NCBI GenBank assembly: GCA_036925085.1
Contig: JAUPFP010000017.1
Span: 2,061,058-2,125,057, forward strand
Length of the DNA stretch: 64,000 nucleotides
Direction of reading: 5' to 3'
From: Brachycybe producta
Taxonomy: Eukaryota; Arthropoda; Diplopoda; Playtdesmida; Andrognathidae
The notes below the pieces were generated by a model. It did not search any database, was not told the DNA's origin, and worked only from the letters and a program-made list of their open reading frames with translations. The position numbers and the translations under genes are program-made. Below are positions 21,421-31,401 of the stretch, piece after piece. Positions within the stretch are counted from its first letter, which is position 1; the number at the start of each line of letters is the position of its first letter.

Positions 21421-24400
21421 TTAAAAATAATGTTCATCACCCCAAACTTGTTCAAACTTGTTTTACCCTCCTCACCATACATGTGTGACTTCAATTTCCT
21501 GTCCCACACCTGTTTGACCTACATTTGATTAAAAAGAATTTCCCTCACCCTAACTTGTTCAAACTTGTTTTACCCTCCTCACCATACATGTGTGACTTCA
21601 ATTTCCTGTCCACCCATTCTCCCTATTTGTCAATTCAATTTCCTGTCCACACCTGTCTGCCCTACATTTAATTAAAAATAATTTTCCTCACCCCAAACTT
21701 GTTCAAACTTGTTTTACCCTCCTCACCATACATGTGTGACTTCAATTTCCTGTCCACACCTGCTTGACCTACATTTAATTAAAATTAATTTCCCTCACCC
21801 CAAACTTGTTTAAACTTGTTTGAACCCTCTCCCCTATATGTGAAAATTCAATTTTCTCTCCACACCTGCTTGTCCACACCTGTTTGACCTACATTTGATA
21901 AAATTAATTTCCCTCACCCCAAACTTGTTCAAACTTGTTTGAACCCTCTCCCCTATATGTGAAAATTTAATTTCCTGTCCACACCTGTTTGACCTACATT
22001 TAAATAAAAATAATTTCCCTCACCCCAAACTTGTTCAAACTTGTTTTAACACCCCTATGTGTGAATTCAATTTCCTGCCCAAACTTGTTTGTGACCTACA
22101 TTTAATTAAAAAAATTTCTGTCCAAACATTTGAACCCTAACTCGTATTTGAAAAACTTAAAAGAAAACTTAAGACATTAATTATAGAAGCTGGACTTAGA
22201 AAATAAATTAGTACAAATTCAAGAAAGTATTTGAAACTGGGATTGGGAAATTTAAGAATTGAGACAAAGTATTACAAAAAACTTAGAAAATATATCGTAT
22301 TTGAAAAACTTAAAAGAAAACTTAAAACATTAATTATAGAAACTGGACATAGAAAATAAATTAAACTTTGAAATTTGTGAATGTGATAGTGGAAGACTAT
22401 AGAACTTAGATTTACAAGCATAGAACTTAGAAATAATTGAAAGACAGTACTTCCAAAACATGCTAATGAAAAATACATAGAAAATAGTAGAATTAAAAAT
22501 TTTATTATTGTAGCCTTTTGGCTAAAAATAGTAAATGCTCATTTATTGTTTAATTTTCTAAAATGTTTACATATAAAACAGAAATAGAAAATATAAAGTA
22601 TTTGAAAAACTTAAAAGAAAACTTAAGACATTAACCATAAAAACTTAGAAAATATATTAAGAATTTGCACTTAATAATGATAACTTTAGAAGAATTCTCC
22701 ACATTAAGCTTAAGAAACTAGGCTTAGAACATAGAAATTTAACTTTGCATATAGATTAATTGTAGAAAATATGGAAAAAACAGGACTTAGAATATATTGA
22801 AAAAGACAGTACTTCCAAAACATACTACTTTGAGGCACCTGCCCAAACTTGTTCATAATCCCCATCCCATTCACCCCTTATATGTGTTAATTCAATTTCC
22901 TGTCCAAACATACATATTTGTTCTTGGCTCTCACCTCTTATGTGTGAGTTCAATTTCTGGTCCAACACCTGTTTCACCTACATTTAATTAAAATTAATTT
23001 CCCTCACCCCAAACTTGTTCAAACTTGTTTTAACATTCTCACCCCTATGTGTCAATTCAATTTCCTGTCCACACCTGCATGTCCACACTTGTTTGACCTA
23101 CATTTGATTAAAATTAATTTCCCTTACCCCAAACTTGTTCAAACTTGTTTTAACACTCTCACCACTATGTGTGAATTTAATTTCCAGTCCAACACCTTTC
23201 CAAACATGTTCTTCGCCCCCCTCCCCTAAGTGTGAATTCAATTTCCTGCCCAAACTTGTTTGTGACCTACATTTAATTAAAAAAATTCCTGTCCAAACAT
23301 TTTGACCCCTAACTTCAATTTGAAAAACTTAAAAGAAAACTTAAGACATTAATTATAGAAGCTGGACTTAGAAAATAAATTAAACCTTGAAATTTGTGAA
23401 TGTGATAGTGGAAGACTAGAAATAATTGAAAGACAGTACTTCCAAAACATGCTAATGAAAAATATGTAGAAAATAATAGAATTAAAAATTTATTATTGTA
23501 GCCTTTTGGCTAGAAATAGTAAATGTTGCTCATTTATTATTTAATTGTCTAAAATGTTTACATATAAAACATGAACTTGTACAAATTCAAGAAAGTATTT
23601 GAAACTAGAATTGGGAAATTTAAGAATTGAGACAAAGTATCACAAAAAAACTTAGAAAATATAACATATTTTTTGAAAAACTTAGAAAACTTAAGACATT
23701 AATTACAGAAGCTGGACTTTAGAAAATAAATTAAACTTTTTGGGATTGGGAAATTTAAGGATTAAGACAAAGTATCACAAAAAAACTTAGAAAATATAAA
23801 GTATTTAAAAAACTTAAAAGAAAACTTAAGACATTAACCATAAAAACTTAGAAAATATATTAAGAATTTGGACTTAATAATGATAACTTTAGAAGAATTC
23901 TCCACATTAAGCTTAAGAAACTGGGCTTAGAACATAGAAATTTAACTTCATGTATAGATTAATTGTAGAAAATATGGAAAAAACAGGACTTAGAATATAT
24001 GATGCACCTGCCCAAACTTGTTCATAATCCCCATCCCATTCACCCCTTATATGTGTTAATTCAATTTCCTGTCCAAACATAAATATTTGTTCTTGGCTCT
24101 CACCCCTATGTGTGAGTTCAATTTCTGGTCCAACACCTGCCCAAACTTGTTTATGACCTACAGTTATTTAAAAATAATTTCCATCAACACAAACTTGTTC
24201 AAACTTGTTTTTGATTCAAACCCTCTCCCCCTCCCTGCCTGTGTCAAATTTCCTGTTCACACCTGTTCAAACATGTTTTAACCCCTTCATCCCTATGTGT
24301 GAATTCAATTTCCTGCCCCAACACCTGTGCACATTTGTTCTTAATCCCAACTCTACCTTCTAGTTAATAGATTAAATGTAGCAAATATATAAAAAATGGT

Positions 24401-24725
24401 GGTATTAGTAAAAACTTTGAAAATATATAATAAGAATTTGGAAAAAACAGGACTTAGAATATATTGAACAAGACTGTACTTCCAACACATACTACTTTGA
24501 TGCACCTGCCCAAACTTGTTCATAATACCCATCCCATTCACCCCTTGTGTCACCCCCATGTGTTAATTCAATTTCCTGTCCACACCTGTCTGACCTACAT
24601 TTAATTAAAGTTAATTTTCCTCACCCCAAACTTGTTCAAACATGTTTTAACCCGTTCACCCCATGTGTGAATTCTATTTCCTGGCCAACACCTGCTCAAA
24701 CTTGTTCAGATCATAGTGTGGCATT
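21350..24725 (+). repeat. Left subterminal tandem repeats of the Polinton
   Basis: Roughly 100-115-base units with the core TTGACCTACATTTAATTAAA, then CCCTCACCCCAAACTTGTTC and a CTATGTGTGAATTCAATTTC stretch. Two related AT-rich segments (about 22105-22830 and 23290-24010) with AACTTAAAAGAAAACTTAAG are inserted as duplicates of each other. All ORFs here (FDLHLIKINFPHPKL type) are repeat translations. The array is about 3.4 kb, against about 0.6 kb at the right end. Confidence 0.85.
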
Positions 24726-24732
24726 ATAAGTG

Positions 24733-24829
24733 AAACATCAGCACTTACAAAGTGAATTTATAAGGCAACTTCTTACTATTTCAATCTCCAATACTTGACA
24801 GTATTTTATCACCAAGTTTAAAAACTTAA
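24733..24829 (+). pseudogene. C-terminal relic of the GGF-type protein (duplicated end)
   Basis: The bases just before the ORF at 24831 can be read, with one frame change, as the tail of the protein encoded intact at 31402-31794 (minus strand): an SEFIRQLL-like stretch, then SILSPSLKT and a stop, against GGFIGPLL and SILSLALKN in the intact copy. The order relic-then-24831 gene mirrors the right-end order. The left end is therefore an inverted duplicate of right-end sequence from which the ATPase and most of this gene are gone. Confidence 0.6.
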
Positions 24830-24830
24830 G

Positions 24831-25493
24831 ATGGAATATGCAAAAAAGGTTGCCCTAGCACCTGTTAATCAGTTATCAGGAGAATCTATTTTGGCACCTA
24901 TGAGCATCAGAAAAAAAGTTTTAAATGAATTGAATCAAGATATACAAGACATTTTGAACAGTAAAAAACTAAATGACTATGATAAAGTTAAACTTTATGG
25001 TCAAGCTTTCCATCGTTACTTAAATATTTGGAAACAAAACGAGAAACAAGAACCTATAATTGTGAAGTTTGAAAACAGTAAGGATAAAGAAAGCAGTTTC
25101 CAACAAACATAAATGTGGAAAGTTAATGAAGAGTACATTCTAATGGATATCCCAGCAAAATATCGTAAAGATGCTCAAGGAATCTTGAACACAATGTCAC
25201 GAAGTAGAGGAATTATAGCATGGAATGATAATTTACAACTTCTTCACCATGGACAACCTATTGAAAACTCTAATATTATTGACTTACTGAATGATTTGAC
25301 TTGCAAAAGAAAAAGACTGCTAAATCCTCCAGGATGGCATATTTTTTGGACAGAGTTACAGAGATTTAATGTTCCTAAAAAGTTCATTGGGAATCATGAC
25401 CGTCTTGCAGTGGCCAACACACCTCAAAAAGCAGCTGGAAAGAAACAAAAACTACAATGGGAACCTTTTATTCCAAAAAGAAAAAAACAATAA
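24831..25493 (+). pseudogene. Conserved Polinton protein of unknown function, left (duplicate) copy
   Basis: Starts MEYAKKVALAPVNQLSGES and has the helical LNELNQDIQDILN/DYDKVKLYGQAF segment typical of a small conserved protein found in many Polintons. An in-frame TAA (25110-25112, codon 94) splits it. The second half (IPAKYRKDAQGIL..., NPPGWHIFWTELQRF, ending in a basic EPFIPKRKKQ tail) continues in the same frame. It is a close paralogue of the minus-strand copy at 30739-31400. Biochemical function is not known to me. The tail is basic, and the dispersed helices suggest a virion or DNA-associated role, which is speculation. Confidence 0.75.
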
Positions 25494-25709
25494 ATGACAA
25501 TGTATTTTAATTTAAATGTATCTTATTATAATAAAAAATTTCAGTTTACAAACTTTTTGTGATTTTTTGGTTAGCTTGGTTAAAAAAAAATGATCAATCA
25601 CTATTTTTAGTAGTTTATTCAGTTCCCATTTAACAAAATATTCACCCCAAATCTGCTGTACTAGCTACAGTTGCTGTGAATCTGTATATATATTTTATTA
25701 TGACTGAAC

Positions 25710-25770
<61 letters not shown>

Positions 25771-25857
25771 CATATATACACCATATTCTTGTTAATAATT
25801 AGCATTTAATAAAAATAATTTGACAAGTAAACAACTGGTCTTTTTTACTTTATAATT
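25494..25857. other. Spacer with (GT)n(TA)n microsatellite
   Basis: AT-rich spacer upstream of the integrase. A (GT)n run followed by (TA)n lies at about 25710-25765. No gene. Confidence 0.6.
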
Positions 25858-26936
25858 ATGGAGTCTTATATGAATCATATTTATTATGATCTCGATGAAC
25901 CAGAAAGCTACAAGGGAATCAATGCCTTAATGCGACGTATTCATGCCAATAACAAAATTTACACCAAAAAAGAAGTTATGGAGTGGCTACAAAAACAAAA
26001 TGTTTACACTCTCCATAAACCACCTAGACGAAATTATCAGCGCAATAAAACTAGAGTAGCTGGCATTGATGATCAATGGCAGGCTGATTTAGTGGACCTC
26101 CGCTCTATTCCTAAACATAATCAAGGATTCAACTATCTTCTAACATGCATTGACATTTTCTCAAAATATGCATGGGTTATTCCTCTAAAACGTAAAACTG
26201 GAAATGATCTTGTAAAAGCATGGAAAAAAATTTTTAAAAACCGTAAACCAAAAAAACTCAACACAGATCAATGAACAGAGTTTGAAAACAGTAAAGTTCA
26301 AGCTCTGTTGAAAAAAGAAAACATCTTGTTTTTCAGTACACGTAGTGATAAAAAAGCAGCTGTAGTAGAACGATTTAACAGAACTTTAAAAACAAAAATG
26401 TGGCATTATTTTACACACAAGAATACCTATAAATACACTAATATACTAACATCTATAGTAAAAGGCTATAACCATAGTTATCACCATAGTATAGGCATGG
26501 CTCCTACCGCTCTCAACATGGAAAATGAAACTGAAGTGTATATTAAACTTTATGGTTACCCCTCTACATCTATAGTTCCATCTAAATATAAATACAAGGT
26601 GGGAGACCAAGTTCGTATCAGTAAGCAGAAAGCAACATTTGAAAAAGGATACTTGCCCAATTGGACTGAAGAAGTGTTTACTATTGCAACCTGTCTTCCT
26701 CGTTCACCGCCAGTATATAAAATAAAAGATTACCCTGGAACCATTTTAGAAGGTACTTTTTACGAAGCAGAGCTGCAAAAAGCCAACATTGGTGAAATAT
26801 ATATCATCGAAAAAGTAATTCGAAAAGAAAAACGTGGTAGGAAGCAGTGGGCATTAGTCAAGTGGAGGGGCTATCCAGCATCTATGATAGCTGGATTCCT
26901 GTTTCGGAACTCATTCACCTCCCTGACAACAATTAG
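25858..26936 (+). pseudogene. Polinton integrase (retroviral-type DDE) with chromodomain, broken
   Basis: A DDE integrase that would insert the element's DNA. The N-terminal part has YYDLDEPESYKGINAL. The core shows DDQWQADLVDL (first catalytic Asp, residue 77), LNTDQ (second Asp, residue 137) and AVVERFNRTLKTKMW (Glu, codon 171), giving a normal D-to-E spacing of 33 residues. An SH3-like region follows (YKVGDQVRISK). The C-terminal chromodomain is recognisable from VEKVI-like and KQWALVKWRGYP motifs. Two lesions: an in-frame TGA at 26272-26274, immediately after the second catalytic Asp, and a one-base frameshift in the chromodomain near 26880, after which the correct frame runs to a stop at 26936. 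Full length would be about 359 codons, normal for the family. The gene follows the duplicated end and precedes the Bcl-2-like gene by 17 bases. Confidence 0.9.
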
Positions 26937-26953
26937 CAAGGACAAATTTTAAT

Positions 26954-27421
26954 ATGGCCCTTTGGTTTGAGCTACAATACATCTGCCATGATTTGGAAAA
27001 ATTACATATAGCATCTTATTTTCATAAACCTTGCTTGAAATCTACAGCATCAAAGAAAATTTATATAAATATTTGCAATCTACTGGCACAGCATGGAAAG
27101 GTCTTCACACGCATCAATTACAAATTGGATCAAGACACCTCTGAAGAAGATGTAAAGACTTTAATCAATGAACTTTTTAGTAATGATGTTGTGACTTGGT
27201 GTAGAATCTTAACAATATTAACTCTATATGTGGAACTGGTAAAAAATGGCAAACTTACAATAGCAAAGAAACTTTTATTTTTTATGTATGTTAAAATTGA
27301 ACCATTTTTAATAGATGCTGGGGGGTGGGAGAAAATGCCATTATATACATTTAAAAGAATAAACTCTTCAACATACATTTGTATAGCTGTAATAACAATG
27401 TTGTCATATCTGTTGTACTGA
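26954..27421 (+). CDS. Bcl-2-like protein carried by the Polinton
   Basis: 155 residues with the layout of a Bcl-2-family protein. A BH1-like segment at residues 72-90 (NELFSNDVVTWCRI, keeping the W and R of the NWGRI motif) is followed by a BH2-like segment at 116-131 (EPFLIDAGGWEKM, keeping GGW) and a C-terminal hydrophobic anchor at 139-155 (TYICIAVITMLSYLLY). A BH3-like helix may lie near 40-55 but is weak. Cellular and viral Bcl-2 proteins of this form sit on mitochondrial or ER membranes and control apoptosis. A death-suppressing role here is inference from family and context. The frame is intact, unlike the integrase just upstream. The start is the first ATG after the integrase stop. 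Not a standard Polinton core gene, so probably captured from a host. Confidence 0.75.
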   Translation: MALWFELQYICHDLEKLHIASYFHKPCLKSTASKKIYINICNLLAQHGKVFTRINYKLDQDTSEEDVKTLINELFSNDVVTWCRILTILTLYVELVKNGKLTIAKKLLFFMYVKIEPFLIDAGGWEKMPLYTFKRINSSTYICIAVITMLSYLLY

Positions 27422-27525
27422 TTGGCTACTATGATTAAACTAATTTTTAATTATTGTGAATTATGCATTATAAATACTTTTGCATCTAGTTACTTACATC
27501 TTATTTACTATTTAGACATCGAAAC

Positions 27526-28305
27526 ATGAGCTTCTATGTGACTCTTCCTTCTGATGCATGTATGGATATTTTTCCTGAAAACACACCAACTTATTACCGT
27601 ACACAATTGTGCGAGCCATTGAATTTGTCCGGAAAATGGGAAGTTGGTCTTGCAGAAATTTTTATTCCTTATACATGGAACAACATTACCAGTGAAAACA
27701 GTGCATTTCATTTTATTAATCAACACAATTATTATAAAATTAACATTCCTCCTGGATTATATCATAGTACAGATGAGTTGTTAAAGTATATGAATGATTC
27801 TATAAAAGAAGTTACAGGGAATATTCAAACAATACAATTTGCATTTAATAAGCACTCATATAAAGTTTCTATTGAAGCATTAAAAAAAGATACAGGTGTG
27901 TGGTTTGCAACTACAGGTGCCTTAGAAAAAAAATCACTTCTTGCTGACACAGGTATTGAAGAATTGCATCATTTAAAACTGTTGCCTATTGCTCAATCTA
28001 CAACCTACACTGCAAAATATTGTGCCGATTTAACAGTAGGATTTACCAGTGTTTATGTCAACTGTGATATTGTTACCCCCCAAGCTGTAGGAAATGCTCG
28101 GGCACATCTTTTAAGAGCTGTCCCTGTGAATCGTGCACAAGGCGGTTTTTTACATTGTGACTACCAGAACCCCCACTATATGCCTCTGAGTCGCAACATT
28201 ATAGATAACATTCAGATTGACTTACGTAATGATAGTGGTAAACGAATACTATTTGAAGGAGGCAAAGTGTTATGTAAACTTCATTTTAAACAAAGCAGTG
28301 CTTGA
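27526..28305 (+). CDS. Penton-like minor capsid protein (single jelly roll)
   Basis: 259 residues, intact. It starts MSFYVTLPSDACMDIFPENT and continues with the conserved KWEVGLAEIFIPYTWNNI, the usual N-terminal signature of the Polinton minor capsid (PY/penton) protein. The C-terminal half has the expected QIDLRNDSGKRILFEGGKV strand-rich end. Family members are predicted single-jelly-roll proteins forming the vertices of an icosahedral virion. It lies 9 bases before the next gene, in the capsid cluster penton - pX-like - major capsid - protease. Start chosen at the ATG after a short AT-rich leader. Confidence 0.85.
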   Translation: MSFYVTLPSDACMDIFPENTPTYYRTQLCEPLNLSGKWEVGLAEIFIPYTWNNITSENSAFHFINQHNYYKINIPPGLYHSTDELLKYMNDSIKEVTGNIQTIQFAFNKHSYKVSIEALKKDTGVWFATTGALEKKSLLADTGIEELHHLKLLPIAQSTTYTAKYCADLTVGFTSVYVNCDIVTPQAVGNARAHLLRAVPVNRAQGGFLHCDYQNPHYMPLSRNIIDNIQIDLRNDSGKRILFEGGKVLCKLHFKQSSA

Positions 28306-28314
28306 GGCAACATC

Positions 28315-28812
28315 ATGAGCTCCGCATACGTGGAATACTACCTAAATCAGGCTGGTTATGGGGGTGTGCAAGTTTACCATGGAACCCGAATTCAGAGAGG
28401 TTATGGACTGGGAGGATTTTTTGCAAGTCTGTTTCGTAGTGCTTTACCACTGCTTAAAGAGGGTGCAAAAGTAGCCGGAAAAGAATTTCTAAAAACAGGC
28501 CTTAATGTAGCCTCTGATGCCTTACAAGGTGTTAATATAAAACATGCTGCTAGAGAACAATTTGGTCATACCACAAAATCACTAGCAAGCAGAGCAGTCA
28601 CACATTTACACTCTCAAGTTGGTTCAGGACCTTTGGCTTATATTTCGGCATCACCATCAACCAGTTCAAGACTATCACGAATATTAAATATTACACGTGG
28701 TAAATCTAGAAAACAGTCCAGAAACAGTCATCAGCCATCAACTACTGCCAAAAAAAGAAAAACCATTAAAAAGAAAACTTGGATTAAGAAAAAGGATATT
28801 TTTGACGACTAA
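28315..28812 (+). CDS. pX/pVI-like minor virion protein
   Basis: 165 residues, intact. The N-terminus AYVEYYLNQAGYGGVQVYHG is followed by the glycine-rich QRGYGLGGFFASLFRSALPL amphipathic/hydrophobic segment and KEGAKVAGKEFLKTGLNVAS. This pattern is shared with Polinton/adintovirus proteins compared to adenovirus minor core or membrane-active proteins. The C-terminus is strongly basic (KKRKTIKKKTWIKKK), suitable for DNA binding or nuclear entry. It lies between penton and major capsid genes and stops 4 bases before the capsid ATG. The adenovirus comparison is by layout, so the exact role stays open. Confidence 0.7.
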   Translation: MSSAYVEYYLNQAGYGGVQVYHGTRIQRGYGLGGFFASLFRSALPLLKEGAKVAGKEFLKTGLNVASDALQGVNIKHAAREQFGHTTKSLASRAVTHLHSQVGSGPLAYISASPSTSSRLSRILNITRGKSRKQSRNSHQPSTTAKKRKTIKKKTWIKKKDIFDD

Positions 28813-28813
28813 A

Positions 28814-30145
28814 ATGGCCAATAAGCTTATTCACGCAAAATCGAAAGAAGTATGCAAATCAGAATTGGATTTATTTTGGGTACCAACAACCCAAACCCAG
28901 ATTGAAAAGGGAGGATGGACTGCTGTACAACCCCTATCAAACATTACTGATTATGGGCCCCTTGAATTTAACATTGTGGGAACATCTGAAGAGTACGTTG
29001 ACTTGGCAAACAGTGAGCTCTACGTCAAAGCAAAAATTTGTAAATCAAATGGAGATCCTCTTGCAGAGGGAGATAAAGTAGGACCTGTAAACCTATGGTT
29101 GCACTCTTTATTCTCGCAAGAGGATATTTATTTCAACGATCAACTTGTAACCTGCTCAACCAACACCTACCCACACCGTGCTTATTTACAAACCTTACGA
29201 AATTATGACAGTGACACTTTAAAGTCAAAACTCTCTTGTGAGTTGTTTCACAAAGATACAGCTGGTAAATTTGACAACACTGATCCTCTAGATGCTGAAA
29301 ATAAAAACAATGGCTTATTTGATACACACAAATACACAAAAAAATCAAAATCTGTTGAAATGAAGGGCCTTATTCATGCCGATGTCATGCATATGCACAA
29401 ATATTTGTTAAATAATGTGGGTGTTAAACTTCGTTTTACATGTGCCAAAAATGAATTTGCACTACTCAGCTCTGATGTTAATGCGGACTATAAAGTTGTC
29501 ATCGAAGATTCTACATTATTTGTACGCAAAGTAAAACTAGCACCTAGTACAATTCTTGGACATGGAGCAGCTCTTGAAAGATGTAATGCCAAATACAATC
29601 TTACACGTACAGAGGTCACGTCATTTGCTATTTCTCAAGGATCACTAAATGCTACAAAAGAAAATTTGTTTTTGGGGCAGTTTCCACAAGAATAGGTTAT
29701 TGGAATAGTTGATTCTCAAGCCTATAATGGATCCTATAACAAGAATCCTTTTAATTTTCATCACTATGATGTCAATTTTATTTGTCTTTATATGGATGGA
29801 CAACAAGTGCCCTGGAAAGAATTAACACCGAATTTTAGAGAAGGATCTTATTTACGAAGTTATTCTAGCCTCTATACATGTGTAAATGGTGGATTGCATG
29901 GCAATAATAGTCTCATTATTGAAAGAAATGATTATCCAGAAGGTTATGCCTTGTATGCATTTAATCTTACACCTGATCTATCAAGTGGTGAAGTCTATCA
30001 ACTAGTGAAATCAGGAAATTTGAGTTTGGAAATTCATTTTGCTGTGCCCCTTCCACATACTGTGAATGTGGTTGTTATGGGAAAGTTTCAAAACCTCCTA
30101 CAGATTGATAAAAACCGCAGCATTGTGTTTGATTACAACAAATAA
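28814..30145 (+). pseudogene. Polinton major capsid protein (double jelly roll), one stop
   Basis: The capsid building block. The ATG at 28814 opens MANKLIHAKSKEVCKSELDL and then LFWVPTTQTQIEKGGW, the family's N-terminal signature. The first part runs to an in-frame TAG at 29693-29695 (codon 294). The same frame then continues with IGIVDSQAYNGSYNKNPFNF, LYMDGQQVPWKELTPNF and the C-terminal SGNLSLEIHFAVPLP, ending at 30145. Total 443 codons plus stop, slightly short of typical for the family. The single nonsense codon looks recent, since the second half has no further damage. The upstream in-frame codons 28697-28813 overlap the pX-like gene and are not taken as part of it. Confidence 0.9.
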
Positions 30146-30147
30146 AC

Positions 30148-30663
30148 ATGGATGCACACCAGCTCACACATCACATGTTGTCTGATGCTTGCACAAGAAC
30201 TTATTTCGGCGGTGTGTATGCTGCAGAAAATATTTTTGCTTACCGGCCAAAATATTATCCTTTCTGCATCATTGTCAATACGGATGAAAGTCATCAGCCG
30301 GGCCAGCACTGGGTTGCTTTCTACTTTACAAAACTGAAACAATGTGAATTTTTTTATTCTTATGGTCAACCACCTCAGCATTACTACCCATCATGGCTGT
30401 CATTCATCAAAACCCACAGTGTAACCTGGACCTATCATTGTAGACAAGTGCAATCTGAAAATTCATTTACATGTGGTGCCCACTGTCTATTTTTTTTATT
30501 TCATTGCTGCCAAGGAATGTCTGCAAATATGGTGCTATCATTATATTCTACCAATACTAAAGTTAATGATAGAATTGTAGAAGAAGACATTGAAGGACAT
30601 CTACTTGAAGATATTGTGATTGATCATCATTTTTTATTTGTTAACCAGGCTAATTATGTATAA
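30148..30663 (+). CDS. Adenain-like (Ulp1-fold) cysteine protease
   Basis: 171 residues, frame intact, starting 2 bases after the capsid stop. The order His54 (GQHWVAFYF), Gln102 (RQVQSENSF) and Cys109 (FTCGAHCLFF) matches adenovirus protease and Polinton PRO enzymes that mature capsid proteins. The acidic member of the triad, normally D or E in an F-D-S-Y-G-type motif, is replaced: the sequence here is FFYSYGQPP with Tyr70. The change is explainable by one base (GAT to TAT) and could impair activity. It converges with the minus-strand gene ending at 30739. Confidence 0.85.
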   Translation: MDAHQLTHHMLSDACTRTYFGGVYAAENIFAYRPKYYPFCIIVNTDESHQPGQHWVAFYFTKLKQCEFFYSYGQPPQHYYPSWLSFIKTHSVTWTYHCRQVQSENSFTCGAHCLFFLFHCCQGMSANMVLSLYSTNTKVNDRIVEEDIEGHLLEDIVIDHHFLFVNQANYV

Positions 30664-30738
30664 GAAAATACCACAGTTTGTAAAATCAAATTTTTTATTA
30701 CAATGAAATAAATACATTTAATTTCAAATACATTGTTG

Positions 30739-31400
30739 TCATTTTTTATTTTTGGAGATAATTTTCTTCGGAATAAAAGGTTCCCATTGTAGTTTTCGTT
30801 TCATTCCAGCTGCTTTTTGTGGTGTGTGGGCCTGCGCAAGACGGTCATGATTCCCAATGAACTTTTTAGGAATATTCAATCGTTGTAGCTCTGTCCAAAA
30901 AATATGCCATCCAGGAGGATTTTCAAGTTTTTTTCTTTTGCATGTCAAATCATTCAACAGGTCAATAATATTAGAGTTTTCAATTGGTTGTCCACGATGT
31001 AAGAGTTGTAAATTATCATTCCATGCAATAGCTCCTCTGCTTCGTGACATTGTCTTCAAAATTCCTTGCGCATCTTTACGATATTTTGCAGGGATATCCA
31101 TGAGAATGTACTCTTCATTGACTGTGCCTTTTTCTGCTTGCTGAAAACTGCTTTCTTTATCTTTACTGTTTTCAAATTTCACAATTATAGGTTCCTGTTT
31201 TTCATATTTAAGTAGCGATGTAAAGCTTGACCATAAAGTTTAACTTTATCATAATCATTTAGTTTTTCATTATTCAAAATGTCTTGTATGTGATGGTCCA
31301 ATTCATTTAAAACTTTTTTTGTAATGCTTGAGGGTGCTATGATCGATTCACCTGATAACTGATTTACAGGTACTAGGGCAATCTTTTTTGCATGCTCCAT
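30739..31400 (-). pseudogene. Conserved Polinton protein of unknown function, right copy
   Basis: Starts MEHAKKIALVPVNQLSGES at 31400 and breaks near 31200: the first frame stops at 31185 and the rest continues in another frame from about 31182 (MKFENSKDKESSFQQ..., NPPGWHIFWTELQRLN, basic tail ending near 30739). Compared with the left copy, 13 bases are missing at the break, which explains the frameshift. The two copies are inactivated by different lesions, so they broke after the duplication or in separate lineages. Function unknown. Confidence 0.75.
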
Positions 31401-31401
31401 C

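Noticed and set aside
22797-24729. ORFs of the FDLHLIKINFPHPKL type
   Set aside because: Translations of the Polinton subterminal repeat in several frames; the same in 32667-33301.
28697-28813. 39-codon N-terminal extension of the capsid ORF
   Set aside because: Overlaps the pX-like gene; the conserved capsid start signature begins at ATG 28814.
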